Of a stretch of DNA of 64,000 nucleotides, positions 36,416 through 47,819 are shown piece after piece (the stretch's first letter is position 1; each line of letters opens with the position of its first letter). Below the pieces are notes generated by a model that was not told where the DNA came from, searched no databases, and worked only from the letters and a program-made list of their open reading frames with translations. Both the position numbers and the translations under genes were made by a program. This DNA is from Marvania coccoides. Taxonomy: Eukaryota > Chlorophyta > Trebouxiophyceae > Chlorellales > Chlorellaceae. Where the stretch lies: assembly GCA_963854735.1 (NCBI GenBank), contig OY978102.1, positions 434,001-498,000 of the forward strand, in the 5' to 3' direction.

Positions 36416-36888
36416 TTTGTATATTTATAAAATTAACTAATTTAGCTGAGGCCACGTTTTTCGGCAAAAACATCTCAAACAAAGTGTCAGCGCCTTATTT
36501 CGTCTTTCTTTTTTAAGAAAGAAAGAAAGAAAGAAAAAAGGAGCTTTCGGACTCCTTCACACTTGACCATGCAGGTTACCATCAAAACGTTCTGTGGATC
36601 TCAGCGCAAGTTCTTCGTTCACAGCAATGCCCATCATCCGAAGAGCAATAAAGATCATTTACCAAATGAAGACAGCCTCCAGAGAACATCACTGAAGATG
36701 GCCCAGCTTGGTAAGCAAAAGAAAATAATTTGCGTTGCGCAAGAGAAGTACAGGAAAACAACAAAATAGAAATGGTTGGGAAATCGTGGAAGGGAAAGAG
36801 CAAGTTCATGGCATATGGAAGAAGAAAGAAAGCAATCAAATATTATTATTATTATCGATCATAATAACGGGGGCTTTCCATACAATCG
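36416..36888. other. Intergenic with purine-rich microsatellite
   Basis: An AAAG microsatellite occupies about 36515-36540, close to the fibrillin start. The remainder shows no gene. It separates the fibrillin start from the sucrase/ferredoxin-like stop. Confidence 0.45.
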
Positions 36889-37978
36889 CTAAGCAGCATC
36901 CTCGATGTCTCCCAAACTCTCCTTGCACTTTGCATGGTGCTCTGCCTGCTCCTCTTTGGACATTCCAATGCGCCCCCTCCACCACCCGCTCAACCGCGCG
37001 TCCGCTGCGGGATCATCCCTGCCAGGCTGCAGCCCTGCCAGCGCTTCCACCAACGTCTTTGCATTTTCAGCACTGATGCCGCCAAACCACGTTCCGTCTG
37101 CGGGGTGACCTTTGCCGTATACGATCACGTTGCCAGCGTACTGGTGGCCCCCAATGTGTGAGGACACGAAGCACTGCTGCCCCAGCGGCCCAGAGAGCTT
37201 CTCCGCCTGAAAATGAAAACAACAACAATGAATGACCAAGATTTAAAAATAAAAAAAACTGATTTTGAACACAAATGCGATTTGTTTTAAACAGAAAACC
37301 CTATAATATAACAAAAAATTGTAAATTTTCTTACCAGCAGGGGACCCAAGTAGCCGCAGCGCGCGTCTCGTCGTGCATGGCAGCACACCAAGAATGCCAG
37401 CCCCTGCAGCTGCTTAATTTGAATAGAGGCGTCGCTCGGGTCTTCTCCTCCCAGCACTCCCACCACAGCAGCGCCCAGGCTCTCCAGGGGCACATCTTTC
37501 AGGATAATTCCAGCCGGAACAAGCAGGACGTCGAAACTTTCTTCACTTTGGCTGCTGCTGCTGTCGACAGAGGGCTGATAGTAGTCAAAGGCTGTTACTT
37601 TCACTGCGCCAGGGAGGCGGTCTTTGGCTGCGGAAATGGCCCCGTTTACGGTCTGGATGGCCGGGTGACTGCAGGACGGGGGCGAAAGAAGCAACAAATA
37701 AATTTATTCATTAAATACATGAAATAGTTTGAAAACCCAAATGATGTGAGTATGTTGTGCATTACTCACTCATCCACGCTCTCGGGCCACCAGACGTGTG
37801 CTGGCTGGTTGGGGGGAGCATCGGCAGGGCGGGGCAGCCGGACCAAGCAGTGAGCAAAATGAGGCTTCACAGTGCCGGGTTTCGCGACTGGGCACGCCTT
37901 GCACACCTTGCAGTCCGGCACGTCGGCGGGCGGGGGCTGCCTGGACTTCCACAGGCTGCGAAAGACCTCGAAAGTCAT
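36889..37978 (-). CDS. Sucrase/ferredoxin-like thioredoxin-fold [2Fe-2S] protein (Apd1/Aim32 type)
   Basis: Exons 37978-37770, 37668-37335 and 37206-36889 give 286 residues. The family's iron-sulfur ligands are visible: CCHARRDARC (a C-x8-C spacing) followed by GYLGP, and the HxxxH of SHIGGHQYAGNVIVYGKG. After these come WFGGISAENAKTLVE and WWRGRIGMSKEEQ, the usual C-terminal block. The N-terminus has another Cys group (CKVCKACPV, residues ~23-31) and an HFAHCLVRLP strand. Yeast Apd1 and Aim32 use the Cys2His2-ligated cluster; the role is redox-related but not settled. The start is the ATG at 37978; the open frame upstream has no ATG. It diverges from MCM3 across 273 nt. Confidence 0.88.
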
Positions 37979-38251
37979 CTTTTCGTCGCAATTAAGTAGG
38001 TTTGTGAAAAAGGCACGCAGAATTTTCGGTGGACGAGTCGGTTTCAATCATTTGGAGTGTCGCCATCCAAAAAATGGATGTCTATCCCCTTTAAATGGCC
38101 TCCAGCAGGCCAAACGGCGTGTGGAGCAAAAAGAAAATTATTTTGAAATTTATTTTTTGAAAATTTCACCGTTTTCATCCAGTTTCGCCAGCTCGTTGCA
38201 CATAAACATTTTAAAACCACTTGGAAACCACCATCGCCATTTGCTGCTGCG
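37979..38251. promoter_or_regulatory. Short divergent promoter region, sucrase-ferredoxin / MCM3
   Basis: Only 273 nt separate the two start codons, so both promoters must overlap or abut. I looked for E2F-type sites (TTTSSCGC), expected for MCM genes in plants, and saw no convincing match; TTTTCGTCG and TTTCGCCAG are weak candidates. Confidence 0.4.
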
Positions 38252-40895
38252 ATGGAGGAACTCGGCGAGCTGCACGGCGAACTGCAGCGTGATTTCAAAA
38301 GTTTTCTCGACCATGACTTTGCAAGCGAGACAAACCAGGGGAGCTACGCGGAGCGGATTCAAGAGCTGCTGAAGGACTACCCTGCCACCAAGCGCGTGCG
38401 CCTGGAGGTGGACCTGCAGGGTGAGAAAAAAAGCCGAAAATGTTCAATCAATCGCTGCTGTTTTGCCCTCCTCAAGTGCTCACCATTCACACCATGTTGC
38501 AGATCTGTCCGACTACAGCGAGGACCTGCACCGCCGCGCCCTCAACAGCCCCGTTGACGCCTTGCCCGCGTTTGAAGATGCGCTGGAGGATGTGGCTCGC
38601 AACGCTGGAAAGGTGGGTCAATTTCGCCTTATTTCAAATCTTTACAACCCCCTCTTCATCTCCAGCCACCTCAAATCAACGAAACCCCGCCTCTTTTCTG
38701 TTGTGTCACCCACTTCCCCTTTTTTCTCTCCTCAGACGCTGGACGCCCACCAGACCTTCCACATCACCTTCGTGGGCGAGTTCGGCGCCCAGCGCGTCTC
38801 CCCCCGCCAGCTCTGCTCCTCCTTCCTGGGCCAGCTCGTGGAGCTGCGCGGCATCGTCACCCGCTGCACTCTGGTCCGCCCCAAGATCGCCAAGTCAGCC
38901 CACTACTGCCCCGCCACGGGGCAGCACTCCCAGCGCGTGTACCGCGACTTCACCTCCAACCGTGGCACCCCCACCACCACCGTCTACCCCACCCGCGACG
39001 ATAACGGCAACCTCCTCGTCACCCAGTTTGGCTACTCCTCATACGTCGACCATCAGACGCTCACCATCCAGGAGCTCCCAGAAACCGCGCCCCCGGGTCA
39101 GCTCCCGCGCTCCGTCGAGGTCATCCTGGAGGGGGACCTGCGGGACGCCGCCAAGCCGGGGGATCGCGTGGCAGTGGTCGGCATCTACAAACCCCGCCCG
39201 CCCAACGCCAAAGGCTCCATTTCGGGCGTCTTCCACGCCTCGATGGTGGCCACGGGGGTGCGCCACCTGACTGCCGACGCCACGGGCCCCACGTTCACTG
39301 AGAGCGACTACGACAACATCACAGCGCTGGCGTCTGAGAGCGACCTCATGGAGCAGCTGGGAAGCAGCCTCGCGCCCTCCATCTACGGCTACACCTGGAT
39401 CAAGAAGGCGCTGTTGCTGCTGCTGGCGGGCGGGCGCGAGCGCACGCTGCCCAACGGCACCCACATTCGTGGCGACATCAACTGCCTGATGGTGGGAGAC
39501 CCGGGCGTGGCAAAGTCGCAGCTGCTGCGGGCGGTGATGGGTCTGGCGCCGCTGTGCGTGTCCACCACGGGGCGCGGCTCCTCAGGCGTGGGTCTTACCG
39601 CTGCGGTGGTCACCGACCAAGAAACCGGAGAGCGCCGCCTGGAGGCCGGAGCCATGGTGCTGGCTGACCGAGGGGTGGTGTGCATCGATGAGTTCGACAA
39701 GATGAACGACGCGGATCGCACGGCCATCCACGAAGTGATGGAGCAGCAGACCGTGACTATCGCCAAGGCTGGCATCCTAACGCAGCTCAACGCACGGTGC
39801 TCCGTGGTGGCGGCTGCGAACCCCATCTACGGGCACTACGACCGCACCATCTCCATCACCCGCAACATTGGGCTCCCCGACTCCCTGCTGTCGCGTTTTG
39901 ATCTGCTGTTTGTGGTGCTGGATAACAACGACGCTGCCAGGGATCGGGAAATCGCTGAGCACGTGCTGGGGCAGCACCGCTACCGCGCGCCCGGGGACGA
40001 CGGCAAGACCGCGATGGACGACTCGCTGCTGGACTCGCTGGAGGAGGACGCCAAGCACGCGCACTCCGCGACTGAGATGCGAGTGAAGTACGATGTACGG
40101 CTGTATGGGCCCCGCCGCCGGGGTCAAAAGGACCCCCTCTCCCTCCCGTTCCTGAAGAAATACATCGCTTTCGCGAAGCAGCGCTTCGCCGCTCCCGAGC
40201 TCACCTCGGAGGCCACCGAGAAGATTGCCGAGTACTATGCTGAGCTGCGCAACTCTGCCGAGGTTAAGGCGCTGCCCGTGACCGTGCGTACCCTGGAGAC
40301 GGTCATCCGTCTGGCGTGCGCCCACGCCAAGGTGCGCCTCAGCCCCTACGTGGAAATTGGGGACGTCGAAGAAGTTCAGGCACTGATGGACCTCATCCTC
40401 AAGAGCGATCCCTCGGCCCAGGAGGTGCGCAAGGCGGTGGTGCGGCGGGAGGACGGCCGCACCAAGCGCCCTCGCGGCTCTGGGGGCGGCGCGGCTTCCG
40501 GCTCCGACGACGATGACGATGACGAAGAAGGCGGCGACGAAGACGCCGCTGCCGCCGCGGCCATGGCGGAGGAAGACGCGGCTGCCATGGAAGAGGACAG
40601 CGAGAAGGAGGACGAGGAGGCGGAGGCCGAGGAGGAGGAAGACGAGGAGGCTATCAGCGACGCTGACGAGGCTGGGCCTTCATCCCCCGGCGGTGTGCTT
40701 CGCGACACAATTCGCTCAGTTGTGATGGAACTGGGGCAGGCCAACAGCGGCGCGGCGTCCATCACCGGCATTGTGGCGGTGTTGCGGGAACGTAGGATCA
40801 CTGCCAACCGTGCCGACGTGGTGGCGACGCTGCGAGAGCTTGAGGATCAGGACAAGATTATGATGGATGGAGAGGAATTCTTCATGTCCAGCTAA
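38252..40895 (+). CDS. MCM3: DNA replication licensing factor MCM3
   Basis: Exons 38252-38420, 38503-38612 and 38736-40895 give 812 residues. The MCM N-domain has the MCM3-type [20 protein letters not shown] and [15 protein letters not shown]. The AAA+ core shows Walker [13 protein letters not shown], Walker B CIDEFDKM, sensor-1 [15 protein letters not shown] and the Arg finger LLSRFDLLF. The MCM3-specific ordering and a weak, His/Cys-poor zinc ribbon point to MCM3 within the MCM2-7 helicase, which unwinds origins in the nucleus. A long acidic linker ([15 protein letters not shown] and a Glu-rich run, about 690-745) separates the core from a C-terminal winged-helix-like tail. Length matches the family. 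It diverges from the sucrase/ferredoxin-like gene and converges on the LSD1-like gene. Confidence 0.96.
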
Positions 40896-41232
40896 AGTAG
40901 CGGTAGTTTCATAGTGGTGCAGGCGCTGCGGCGTGTGCTAGTATTTATAGTGTGCCTTTTTGTGTTTCTCCCTTTCTTTTTTCAGTAAATAACCCGACCG
41001 ACCGACGACAACAACTGTTTGATTATTTTTCTCTTTTTTTCTCTCATTCTACTGCATCGCAATTTCGAATTTCACTTGACGTATGACACCGTGCTGCTAT
41101 TATAACAAAAATACATAATATCAGAATGGCAAATCTTTTCACGGGGCTCAAAAGTGAAAGCTAGATGGAAGGGAAAAAGGAACTGCCGCCACGCCACCAC
41201 AATTTTCAATCCATAAAAACCACTACGAAAGA
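40896..41232. other. Convergent intergenic region
   Basis: 337 nt of 3' flank for MCM3 (+) and the LSD1-like gene (-). It is T-rich. A tandem CCGACCGACCGACGAC tract lies near 40993. No gene is seen. Confidence 0.5.
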
Positions 41233-44200
41233 CTAAATATTGCTCGTCGCTTTATGGGCGAGTTGTATGTACACGTACACGTACTCCTCCGTCAGCTGCA
41301 CGATGCCCTTCTTGTGCCTGTCGTATGCGGCCCTGCCCTCAACCCCCTCAGCCTCAATTTTGCCTATCACTTTGGTACGCACCTTCTCCACAATCAGCTT
41401 GTACTGGTCCTTAGTGATGGTGCGCTTGTCGAAGTGCTTCTTCAGGATGGAAGTGGTGAGCGCGTCCACTTTATATTTGAGATCAAAGGGCGCGCCGTCG
41501 CCGTCGCCGCCGCCACCGCCACCACCGCCACCGTTGCTGTTCTCGCTGGAGCGCTCCGTCTTGGACTTGTGCTTCTTTTTGGAGCCACGGAGACTCTCCC
41601 GGTAGTCCTCAAACGACTGCCCCACCGCTACCGTGTCGGGCGTGGCCGTGGCGAGCGCAGAAGCCTTGGCCTGTTCCTCCGCAACTGCAGCCTCTGCCGC
41701 CAACCGTTCCGCCTCCTCCCGCAGCCGCCGCACCTCCGCTTCGGCCTCCTCCAGCTCCCGCTTGGCCTCGGGGTCGATCTCCATCACCTGGGGCGCAGCA
41801 GGCGCAGCAGGGGCAGCGGGCGCTGCAGCAGTGCGGGAGAATTTCCGGTCGGCAGGCTTGCCGTTGGTAGCGGGCGCCGGCGCCCAGGCTTTAATCAGAT
41901 GAGCGGCAAGCTTGCGCACGTCTGGGTCGCTGTGCGTGGCGCAGCGCTGCTTGATGAGCTCCGCCATCGACGCTTTGCGCGCTGCCTGCAGCGGCATGGA
42001 GCGCAGCACGCGCAGCACCTGGTCCAGCAGCGCCACCTGCACCCCGTCGCTGGCAGCTTCGGACACCCACCCGCACAGCGCGTCCAGGCAGCCTGCATCT
42101 TTGCAGACCGCAGCCAAAGTGGGCGCCGCTGCCGAGGCCAGACAGCCCAGCACGGTGTGCCGAGAGTGCACGTCGGTGCTGCTCTGCAGCAGCTCCAGCA
42201 GCGGCAGCGTCTGTCCCGTCTCTGCGGACATCAGAGCGCGCCATACCTCTTTAGTCGCTGCTCGGGCGGATTGCCGCTCCCTCAGCTGTTCTTGCATGCG
42301 TTCCACATCCCGCCCCATCACACCATCGAACCGCCGCTCCATATCATCGTCGTCCTCCTCCTCTCCTCCCTCTCCCGCATCCTCCTCGCTCTCCCGCCTT
42401 CCCCCGGACGCCTTGTGGCGCTTTTTTCCCTGACCCAGTGCGGATTCGCGGCCATCCTCGGCTGCGTGCTTGCGCTTGAGCTCCTCCACCGCGGCCCCTA
42501 CCGCGGTGGCCTGCAGCGCGCCCTCGCGCTTGTCGGCCACCATAATTTGCAGCGCCCGCGCGGCTTCGCGAAGACCAGACAGCATGGCCCCTCCCACAGT
42601 GTCTGGGTGGTCACGCGCGGTGTGCTCGCCGGCGAACAGCACCCGCCGCGCCACTGGCTTGGCCAGCTGGTCATACCTTATATAGAGTGGGGGAGAGGAA
42701 GTAGAAAGTAAGTTTCATCGGGGTTTTCTTTAGCAAAGCACACAAAACGCTTGAATATGGAATGGAAATCAGCAAAAAAAATAGTAGAAACGTGTAATGG
42801 ACACCCATACGATGCATTCAATAGCAACCATTCGCCCCCAAATTACACTATAATTAGATGAATGAAATGAACTCACTCGTCACCAGTGGCTCCCACTGCC
42901 ACGTAGGAATACGACCCCCTGGAGAAGGGCTCAGACGCCCAGCGCGACACCACGCACGCCACCGGGTCTGGCACTTCGATCCCGGGGTGCGCAGCACGCA
43001 GCACGGCCACAGCATGGTCCCGTAGCTCAGCGTCCTCAGCGTGCTCCTGCCACTCCGTGGCCGCCTCGCCCGACACCAGCGCCGCCAGCACGGGCGCGCC
43101 GCAGAACCGGTGGAAGTTCCACCACATGAAACACCGCCCCCGATCCGCGGTGGTGCTGCCTTTTGCAACGCCGAAAAAATCAACGCTGTCGTCCCAAAAC
43201 ACGCGCGGAAACTGCAGCACCACCTTGTTGAGGTTGCCAAATCCCAGTCTGTCGATGGCGTCTTGCTTCCAGGTGGGCAGCGGGGGGTCAAACGCGAGGG
43301 CTCGAGCTTTAAGCACTCCCAGAGGGACGGTGACGATGACTGCATCGCACCAGAGGCTCTCCCCCTCGGCGGTGACCACTTCCACGCTGTCCACACCGTC
43401 GCGGGCCTTGATGGCCGCCGCGGGGGTGCCCAGCCGGACGTCCACCACCTCTGCCACCCTGCAAAAGATAAAAGGGGAGGGAAATTGGACGACACCGTCA
43501 ATTTCTATTGAATTTGAATAAAAAGAAAGGGAGAGAAACAGGAAAAATTCGCCACTAAAATTCAGTCATATTAAACGACAGCCAAAAACTCTCAAAACTG
43601 TGCAGAAAGCAAATTAAGCACTAGGCTGGATAAAAAAGCAAGCAAGGGCGGGGGGGGGGTGAAATCGTCTTCATTCTACCTGCGGAAGATTTGGTCAAAG
43701 CCGCCCACCACCATGCAGTGCCGCCCCCCAAACCCTCCAAAGTCCTCGTCCTGGTTCCAGTACTTGGCGGACAGCGCCGACAGCGGAGCGGAGCAGCCAT
43801 ACTCCAAATTTGCCAAGTGCCAGCTCAAAAACCGAAGGTGGGAGGCGGTTAGCACAGTAGGCAAGGGGGGCTTTCCGTCGTCTGCCGCCGCTTCCTTACC
43901 CTCTCCCTGCTTTGCAGCGCCCACATCCTCCAGCAGCATTGCCTGGGGGCCCTCAGCGGCGGCAACAGTAGTGGGAGCAGCGGAAGGCTTTGCCTCCTCC
44001 TCCTTTTCATTTTTCAGCTGCACGCATTCCATGGGTTGGGCGGCGGGGACGGCGGGCTCAGCAGCAGGAGCAATGGCGGCGGGGACGGCGGGCTCAGCAG
44101 CAGGAGCAATGGCGGCGGCAGCAGCGGCCTCTTCCTCCATGCCAATGCCCTCGAGATTCAGCCCAGTCCAGAGATCCTGCAAAATTATTAAAGTAAAAAG

Positions 44201-44256
44201 TGAATATGAGGGGATCGAGAATGCATTATTTCAGGCCCAGTATACATAGCAAAAAA

Positions 44257-44290
<34 letters not shown>

Positions 44291-46448
44291 TATCTAACGC
44301 TTGGAAAAGCTAACTAGCTGAAGAATAATAATAAAAAAACCCTCCAATAATGATACGGAAACCCCGTTATTAACAAAACCGACCTCCCCTTCGGGCTCCG
44401 GCACGTCGAATTCGGTGACCATGGCATTTCCGGCGCCGCCCTGCTCTCCGCTTCCTAGGTTCAAAAATCCCATCCAGTCGTCGTCAGTGGCCCTGGGGGT
44501 GGGCGCCACGCCGGTCACAGCCACCGCGGGAGGCGTGGGCTCAACGTGCAGCATGGCTGCAAGGTCTCCGCCCATTGAGCTGGGAATGGCAGCGGGAGGG
44601 ATCGCCGGGGGCGTTGGCTCGATCGCAGTGGTGGCAGCAGGGATACCAGCTGCTGCAACGCTATATGCTGCACCGGTTGCTTCGAGGGCCGCCTCTCCCA
44701 TGGGCTGGGCCTGAACTGCAGTGCCCTCAGCAGCTGCTCCCGCTGCTTTCTCAGAATCTTCCGCAGCAGCGCCACCTGCGGGATCCGCGCGCTCCACTGC
44801 CATAGGCTCCTCCTTCACTGCCGCGTCCTGAGCTTCGGCAGGAGAAGCACCAGCACCAGCACCAACCGCGGAGCCCTCAGCAGCCCTCTCCGCCTGCTCG
44901 GGCTGCTCTCCCCCAGAGGGGATGGCATTCTCCAAGGGGTCTTCATCTGCACCCTGCGCCCCTGGGCTTTTCTTCCGCTGGTACGCCTCCAGCGCCCGTT
45001 CCACCAAATCTCCAAACACGGCCGTCTCTTGCTGCTCAGGCGGCATTTCGTCCAGCATATCCATCACATCGTCTAGCAGCTCATCCAACAGCCTAGTGGG
45101 AGAAGGAAAAAAACGGGAAAACGGTTGATTTATTGTTGATAATATCAATAATTTGTTGTATGTTCTATTATTGTCTCTTTCTACTTTTTCACCTTTCCAC
45201 CTGCTTGTCCATGAAGTGGTCCGCCAGCCCCCCCTTCACCGCGTCCAGCATGGGCAGTTCGTTTCCCAGTTCGTGCAGGCGAACCCCCAGCTGCGAGCAA
45301 AACAGCGCTGAAGGGTCGGGACGGGCGTTTTGCTTCATGTCCACGTCGATGCCGGTGATGATGGAGGCGCCCAAATCCACGGGAGCGTGAAATCCTGCAG
45401 TAAATCCAATAAAAATAAGATGAAATAGTCAGTTTTAGCCCCAAAATGATACGGTGCAAAATTTATAATAACGACAAATTAAGCGAGAGAGAACATAGTT
45501 AATTAAATAAGAGGCTTCAATAAATAGAATATTAAATTAGAGAGAAACATAATATCAAAAATAAAATTTTTTACCTGGAGCGGTGTGTGAGTTGACACGG
45601 CCTCCCACTCGCTCCCTCCCTTCCAGCACAATAACGTCCACGTTGTTGCGCTTCAAATGCAGCGCGGCCGACAGCCCCGCGGGCCCCGCCCCAATCACCA
45701 CCACCCTCCCCAGCTGGCGCTTCACCTTGGAAGCAGCTTTCGCAGCTGCCTCTGCCGTCTCCACCACCGCCTCCCTCTCCTTGCGGCGCTTCCACGCCGG
45801 AGGGGGGCCGTTGGCCTCCAGGTAGCCCATCACCAGCGTGCGCACGAGCACTTTGCGGGAAGAAAAGTCGATTTTGAAATGCTCCGACAGCTGTTTTCGC
45901 AGCATCTTCTCGCTGGTGGTATCCAAGTCCACTCCCGCCAGCATCGCGTACAGCTGGTCCTCAATCGCCTCGTCCGTAACCTCCACCGGCTCTGCAGGCT
46001 CCTCAGGCGCGCCGTTTAGCTCGCCGCCAGCAGAGGTGGGATCTTCTGCTGGCGCACCTTCGGAGGCTGGCAAAAAGCCCTCGGGCAGCGGCACCAGGGG
46101 GTCTCCCTTGAGGAACCCAAGGTTGATGCAGCCCTGTTGCATGAGAAAGCGGTAGACCTCTCGCACCATGAGCTTCTTTCCCTCTGAGGCCGCTTTCAAA
46201 CAAGCTTCCTCGGTGAGAAACTGGGTCTTGTCTTGCTCCCACTGCAGCAGCACGAAGTCGCGGGCGTCAACGTACTCCCTGCGGTCGCCGCCGTAGCGTT
46301 TCTTCTCCTCCGGCAGCGTGAGAAGGCCGGGGCGAAGGCCGGCCGCGACCGTGGCCTCGGCTGCAGCACCAAAGTGAAGGTCCTGCTCGGCGGCCAGCCC
46401 AGACCGGAGGGCACGCCGGCGGCGCAGGGCGTGGGCTTGCTGCACCAT
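41233..46448 (-). CDS. Giant SWIRM-domain LSD1-type amine oxidase with TFIIS-N-like and SRI-like C-terminal domains
   Basis: Six exons (46448-45575, 45394-45193, 45092-44384, 44176-43680, 43458-42877, 42676-41233) give 1435 residues, far above plant LDL/FLD proteins. In order: SWIRM domain (about 58-115, ARDFVLLQWEQDKTQFLTEE ... YRFLMQQGCINLGFLKGD); a DEK-C-like helical domain (about 165-210); the FAD Rossmann motif VVVIGAGPAGLSAALHL (from 249) with VGGRVNSHT; a ~350-residue Ala/Pro/Glu-rich insertion; the amine-oxidase half with VTVPLGVLKA, LNKVVLQFPRVFW (the LSD1 active-site Lys) and FAGEHTARDHPDTVGGAMLSGLREA; then a long C-terminal part. That part contains a TFIIS-N/LW-like bundle (about 1118-1221, DPDVRKLAAHLIKAW) and a final SRI-like domain (about 1354-1425, KRTITKDQYKLIVEKVRTKV). 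LSD1-type enzymes demethylate H3K4me1/2 with FAD. The C-terminal domains suggest coupling to elongating RNA polymerase II. Confidence 0.9.
44251..44293. repeat. Poly(A) run followed by (TA)n in an intron
   Basis: Twenty-four A followed by about ten TA units, in the intron between exons 3 and 4 of the LSD1-like gene. It is a simple repeat and likely length-variable. Confidence 0.95.
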
Positions 46449-46737
46449 GGCGCAGCGCTGTGATGTGAATTAGCTAGAGTTGAGAGATGTCGATTAGATT
46501 ATGTGTGACCGAAAAAATCATCGCTTCGCGCCAACTGTGGTTGATGCATATATAATTTCTAAATACAAATTTGTATGATACAGAGCTGAAAGATCGCGGA
46601 AGGTTTTTCGACTGTTTTCAGGTTGAGCAACTTTCCAGCAACTTTTCCTCTGGTTTTCAGTGCGAGAGGCTCCTTTTTCATCATTTTCTCTTGGTTGGGC
46701 AAACCCGCGGACTGCGCACAGCGCCCCTTGACGCACA
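46449..46737. promoter_or_regulatory. Divergent promoter region, LSD1-like / NTF2
   Basis: 289 nt lie between the divergent start codons, including both 5' UTRs. There is an AT-rich stretch (GCATATATAATTTC near 46546) that could serve as a TATA-like element for either direction. No other element is identified. Confidence 0.35.
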
Positions 46738-47605
46738 ATGACGGATCACGACCAGGTCGCAAAGGTAAAAATTGAAAATAAATGAACTGACAACGACCAT
46801 TTTGCGTACTTGATATCGCTTGAAAATAAGGTTACATGTATAATATATATCATAAATTGCCGTGATGGATTAATGCCCACTGCTTGCACACGCTTGATCG
46901 AACCACCTCCTTCTCTTATAGGCCTTCACTGACCACTATTACCAGACATTTGACACCAACCGACCTGCGCTTGCTGGCCTCTACCAGGACCAGTCCATGC
47001 TGACCTTTGAGGGCCAGAAATTTCAGGGGCCCCAGCTGGTGAGTTGGCGGCAGTTCACGCCAGCAACCGTTTCATCCCCTCTTTGCTGCTTTATTTCCAC
47101 TTGAAACGCTTAAAATATACAGCGGAGATGGAGATGGAGCGTCAATGAAAAGGCAGCCTCGCAAGCAGGCCATTCATGCGGATATTTAAAATTTGCTTGT
47201 CTCAACTTTTCCCCTTTTTGTCTTATTATTTTCTTATGTTGTTGCTACTCTGCAGATCATGCAGAAGCTCACCAGCCTTCCTTTCCAGGCATGCCAGCAC
47301 CGGGTGTCCTCGTTAGACGCGCAGCCCTGCCCCGGCAGCAACGGAATCTTGGTGTTTGTGACAGGGCAGCTGCTGCCAGAGGGGGAGACAAACCCGCTCA
47401 AGTTCAGTCAGACCTTCCATCTCGTGCCCCTGGGCAGCAGCTTTGTGGTGGCCAACGGTAAGTTTGGGTAGAATGAATGATGACGGGGACAAAACATAAG
47501 AAAACAATAACAACGTTTTTTTCTTCCGAGGACGGATGGATTAAACCAGTGTATTTCCCCCCTTTTCTTCCGCTTGCAGATCTGTTCCGCTTGAATTACG
47601 GCTGA
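46738..47605 (+). CDS. NTF2: Nuclear transport factor 2
   Basis: Exons 46738-46764, 46922-47038, 47256-47457 and 47580-47605 give 123 residues, the standard length. Family marks: AFTDHYYQTFDTNRPALAGLY near the N-terminus, SMLTFEGQKFQGPQ, LTSLPFQACQHRVSSLDAQP, GILVFVTGQLL and the C-terminal SQTFHLVPLGSSFVVANDLFRLNYG, read here as fragments across junctions. NTF2 dimerises and carries Ran-GDP from cytosol into the nucleus through FG nucleoporins. All junctions are GT-AG. A TGTAA poly(A)-signal candidate is at 47743. Confidence 0.97.
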
Positions 47606-47819
47606 ATTTGATTATATGAGCACTGCAATACTTGGGCTGAAACGAAAAGTGGCGGAGAGTTGTGAGGGTTATATATGCAGCCCCCCTTTTCCCTTTTCTG
47701 CCATTATACGATTTTTACTACTCCTGTTGTAGACGATTAGGCTGTAATACGCTGCCATTTTCTAAGTTGAAATCTAACATTACATTATTTATCAAAAAAC
47801 TTCCATAATACTCTACAAC

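Noticed and set aside
41254..42711. 485-codon + strand open frame inside the LSD1-like gene
   Set aside because: Antisense shadow of GC-rich exon 6; the translation is His/Gln/Leu-rich without motifs, while the minus frame carries FAGEHT and the C-terminal domains.
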